Assembly (NCBI GenBank): GCA_964017155.1
Contig: OZ024865.1
Span: forward strand, 35,656,438-35,720,437
Origin: Oasisia sp. SBJ-2009
Lineage: Eukaryota; Annelida; Polychaeta; Sabellida; Siboglinidae
Length of the DNA stretch: 64,000 bases
Direction: 5' to 3'
In this document: positions 60,541-64,000 of the stretch, one piece after another
Layout of the letters: each line of letters starts with the position of its first letter
Numbering within the stretch: the first letter of the stretch is position 1
Made by a program: the position numbers and the translations under genes
The notes under the pieces: model-generated
Told to the model about the DNA's origin: nothing
Databases searched by the model: none
What the model saw: only the letters and a program-made list of their open reading frames with translations

Positions 60541-63500
60541 ATAGGCATAACTGCAGAATGCGTTTAAATTAGACAACAGTAACGCACAATGCAATGGACA
60601 TATTTTTCTAAAAGTTTTTATTATATTTATTGATGTTATTTATCCTGTTTTATCATTTGTACAATTCTAATTTAAAGCATTTAACATTTATTCGCTATAT
60701 TTCAACTGTATTGCGCGATTTGTTAGGTAAACAAATAAATTATTTAGTATGTCTACATTACGCTCTATGTACAATTGCGTTAACAAATAAATTACGACCA
60801 TTGGGAAGATACAACGTATATTTCATAAGGTTATCGAGAATAAGTAAAATTTATTATTATTATGACTTTGAGACCACGTTCCATGTAAACCATTAACATT
60901 ACCAATCTGATCGTTGTTGAAAGTGCTAAGTGTGTGTTAACTCTAAGCATAACACAACCCTGCAAGTTGTCTTTTGTTTTCATTGAAGAAACAACATCAC
61001 TGGAATTATCTTACAACAACAAATGAACACGCATAGAACATTTAGACTATATAACTGAAAACAGTTAGAAGGTTTTAACTCTTTTTTATATTTTATTGTC
61101 TAAGTTAGATGGCGTATTTAATGACTGTGTTTTGCGCCTCTTCAATTCAAAAATGTAGGCGCTATAGAAGTTTTATAATTACAACTGACCTACAATTGCT
61201 ATTGCATCTCGACAGTAAAAATAAGGCAACAGGTTGGCAAACTGTGTTTCGCCTCTGGAAAGAACGAGTAATTTATCCATATTTGTATCTACAAACTGCA
61301 TTAACTTTTGACTATGTTTCAAATGTTTAATGCCTATAATGTGAACAAGCTTCTGTGGGATATATAATATGCAACTGCAACATTCCATACAAACTTAGAT
61401 TCTGAACACCAGTATACGCAAAGATCAGGGCGCTGTGGATAAATTCAGACACATAGCTATTTTACAATATGACCCATGCGCAATGGTATGCAGTAAATTA
61501 GTGAACACTTCAAAAATGTAAAGGATTGTTCGGTCTATACGTCAACGTATTTCACCAATTTGTTTTTGCTTCGGCTTTTTGTACTTTGACACTACACGGA
61601 GTTTAATCTCAGCTATATAGCATGCTATAAAGTAGTTTTTGAAACTAATTTATTTGTATGAATCTGACTGATAGTGAAAGGCAAAGAGTTGGACATCACA
61701 ACCAGTCGGCCAGACGTGGAAGTCACAGACAGTGCACTTTCAGTGCATGTGTACTTTCGTTATACAGAGGGCAGTTTCTAGGACATGGGCTTGCGAACAA
61801 CATCACTGCTGAGAACCACAAGGGCAGAAAGATGGATCTCAACGTCGAAGATATGGTGCTCTTCACGAAAGATTGTTGCACGAATATATATTTTACCTAA
61901 TCAATGCAGTACACCTTTATGTATTGAATTAGCAGTAACTGTTTAAATTTTTTCTTATTAGACTGCATTGCAATTTACTGAAGCTAACATTCTTCCATAA
62001 TGAAAGTATGAGCTGTTCATTTGAAAACTTATTGTCTACTTATAATATAATGTAATGTATTTCTACTTATAATGTAATGAAACCTAAGTAGATTGTACTT
62101 ACCGATTTATCATCATATATTTACAGACAAGCCCAGTCTGGTAAGTCCAGTCTTGCATTGATATTTCATATTTGACCGTTCTTGTGTTGACGTCAAAACG
62201 TGAGGGGAGTAGAGCAGTTCCTCTTAACCGGAGTGCATTGACAATGGCAAGACAAAATCACACGTTTGCCGATGAACTAAAAGTAAAATGTTACTTTTAG
62301 GAAGAAATTAACAAACACAGTTTTTTACTAGGAACAAACGAATGCATAACAATTCTGCTATTTATTCATTTTGTCAGCAGGAACATCTCGTAATTCAAAC
62401 CAATGCTTACGTCCCAATTTAAAAGCTAATAGAAAAACATGGGTGGAAGCTTCGAGTGGGAATTAAGAAGAAAACTACAGCTGTAAATACGTTAACAGCC
62501 AAAGAAAAACCATAAGTGCACCATTGTTACAGCTCATTTGACTAGCTTATTCACCAGGATAAGTCAACGATTGTGTGCCAGTTATACAAAATCTAAACGC
62601 AAAAACCACACATGATTTCATTAAACTAAATAGTTATAAATCATGTTAACTAACTTGATATGGGAGGACTGGGGAAGGATTGAGGGGCAAGGTAAACTGA
62701 TTGAGGAGACAACTTAAATGACTGGGGTGTTTCTACAAGCACGCGTGCGCGAACACCAACACACGCACACACACACGCCACACAATTATATATACATAAT
62801 CGAGGATATCTACTTACCGATCGAATATCTGTGATTGCCGTATCGATATATGTAGTCCACGATCCTATTCACAAGAGACCATAACACTGTATGCATAGCG
62901 AAGACAGGGTATGGACATTTAAAACGAGGCATGTCAAAACACCATTAATAGTGCAAGACTAATGTTTATATGCCTATTGCGGAAATCACTGGAATATGTA
63001 TAAATTCGACTTAATCGATGTAAACAATTTAAATACACATAAATAAATCGTCTTGGAGTTAACTTTCATTAAACATATCGCAAATATCTGCAAGACGTCA
63101 TGTCGCCTCCTAGCTGGATACACAACTACGTAATATTACCAGATATTGTGCGTCAAAAGAATGTCATACCAACCTGAAATAAGTTTTGTTCCGGAACTCC
63201 GCCTGTGTCTCATATCCTGTTATTTCAGTTTTATTGTTCTCTGTTAGCGTGCAATTTATTTAGTGCAATTTATTAGAGATTACCATCATCGTACTTGCGT
63301 CTGTTTTTACCTAAAATACCTATTGGAAAACAAGACGCAGGTGAGTCATTGGACAGATCTGTATTTATTGCAAACGCCACGCCAGTGGGATGACCCTGCG
63401 CGAACTAGTTCGTTGATGTTCCAGTGTGTAATGCGTGAATATTTCAAGCGCTATGTACACATTGCTTGATAAAGGCGTCGAATAATTATACTTAAATAAT

Positions 63501-63554
63501 TGGACGTTAAATAATTGACGTAAAACTGCGAAAGTATGGATAGTATTGAGCGAG
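60541..63554. other. Gene-poor flank
   Basis: AT-rich. No recognisable coding sequence. Small open frames at 60630-60896, 61109-61330 and 61658-61900 lack family features, splice context or repeat homology that I can see. Confidence 0.5.
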
Positions 63555-63570
63555 TGTGTGTATGTGCGTG

Positions 63571-63602
<32 letters not shown>

Positions 63603-63906
63603 TGTATGTATGTATGTATGTATGTATGTATGTATGTATGTATGTATGTATGTATGTATGTGTGTGTATGTATGTGTGTATATATGTATGTATATATGTA
63701 TGCATGTATGTATGTATGTATGTATGTATGTATGTATGTATGTATATGTATATGTGTATGTGTGTGTGTATGTATGTATGTATGTATGTATGTATGTATG
63801 TATGTATGTATGTATGTATGTGTGTATATGTATGTATGTATGTGTGTAGGTATGTATGTGTATATGTATGTATGTGTGTATATATGTGTGTATGTATGTA
63901 TGAATG

Positions 63907-63940
<34 letters not shown>

Positions 63941-64000
63941 TGTGTGTATGTATGTATGTATGTATGTATGTATGTATGTATGTATGTATGTATGTGTGTA
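63555..64000 (+). repeat. (GTAT)n microsatellite reaching the window end
   Basis: At least 445 bases of GTAT with scattered GTGT and ATAT variants; it continues past the window. Confidence 0.97.

Overview
The window is animal nuclear DNA. It is AT-rich and has GT-AG introns, many micro- and minisatellites, 5'-truncated LINEs, tRNA-derived SINEs and MITEs. The style of the interspersed repeats fits a lophotrochozoan, probably a mollusc, but nothing here fixes the species. No virus, CRISPR array, operon or bacterial gene cluster was seen.

Two protein-coding genes can be read confidently, both on the minus strand. The first (ATG at 26973, stop at 5122) is an SH2B-family adapter (SH2B1/SH2B2/SH2B3, Drosophila Lnk). 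Seven coding exons join in phase into 667 residues: a Phe-zipper dimerisation region, a PH domain built from three exons, a proline motif, an SH2 domain split over two exons, and a conserved Tyr-containing C-terminus. Its introns hold most of the repeats between 5.5 and 26 kb. The second (ATG at 53478, stop at 44310) is RPAIN, the RPA-interacting protein that escorts replication protein A into the nucleus. It has six coding exons and 223 residues, close to the length of the human protein.

The main structural feature is a tandem duplication of about 10.2 kb lying between the genes: copy 1 is 27242-37465 and copy 2 is 37469-47610. It starts just upstream of SH2B and ends four bases inside intron 3 of RPAIN, so the last three RPAIN exons occur twice. 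Copy 2 is joined to exons 1-3 and forms the readable gene. Copy 1 carries an orphan 3' half. In the alignment by eye the first ~6.45 kb of the two copies differ at one base, while the remaining ~3.7 kb differ at roughly 1% plus indels. This suggests gene conversion, or a haplotype or assembly effect.

Region by region: 1-5121 is the SH2B 3' flank. 5122-26973 is SH2B with its introns (a LINE with target-site duplication, three SINE copies, two MITE families, long hairpins, minisatellites). 27.0-34.1 kb and 37.5-44.3 kb are the duplicated intergenic segment, which holds CTCF-like motifs, a 38-bp-arm hairpin and short repeats. 44.3-53.5 kb is RPAIN, with a broken THAP domain inside intron 1. 53.6-64 kb is gene-poor flank with LINE remnants and large GT and GTAT arrays.

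I found no convincing new biological system. The points most worth checking are the tandem duplication with its uneven divergence, the inverted MITE pair around SH2B exon 2, and the THAP fossil.
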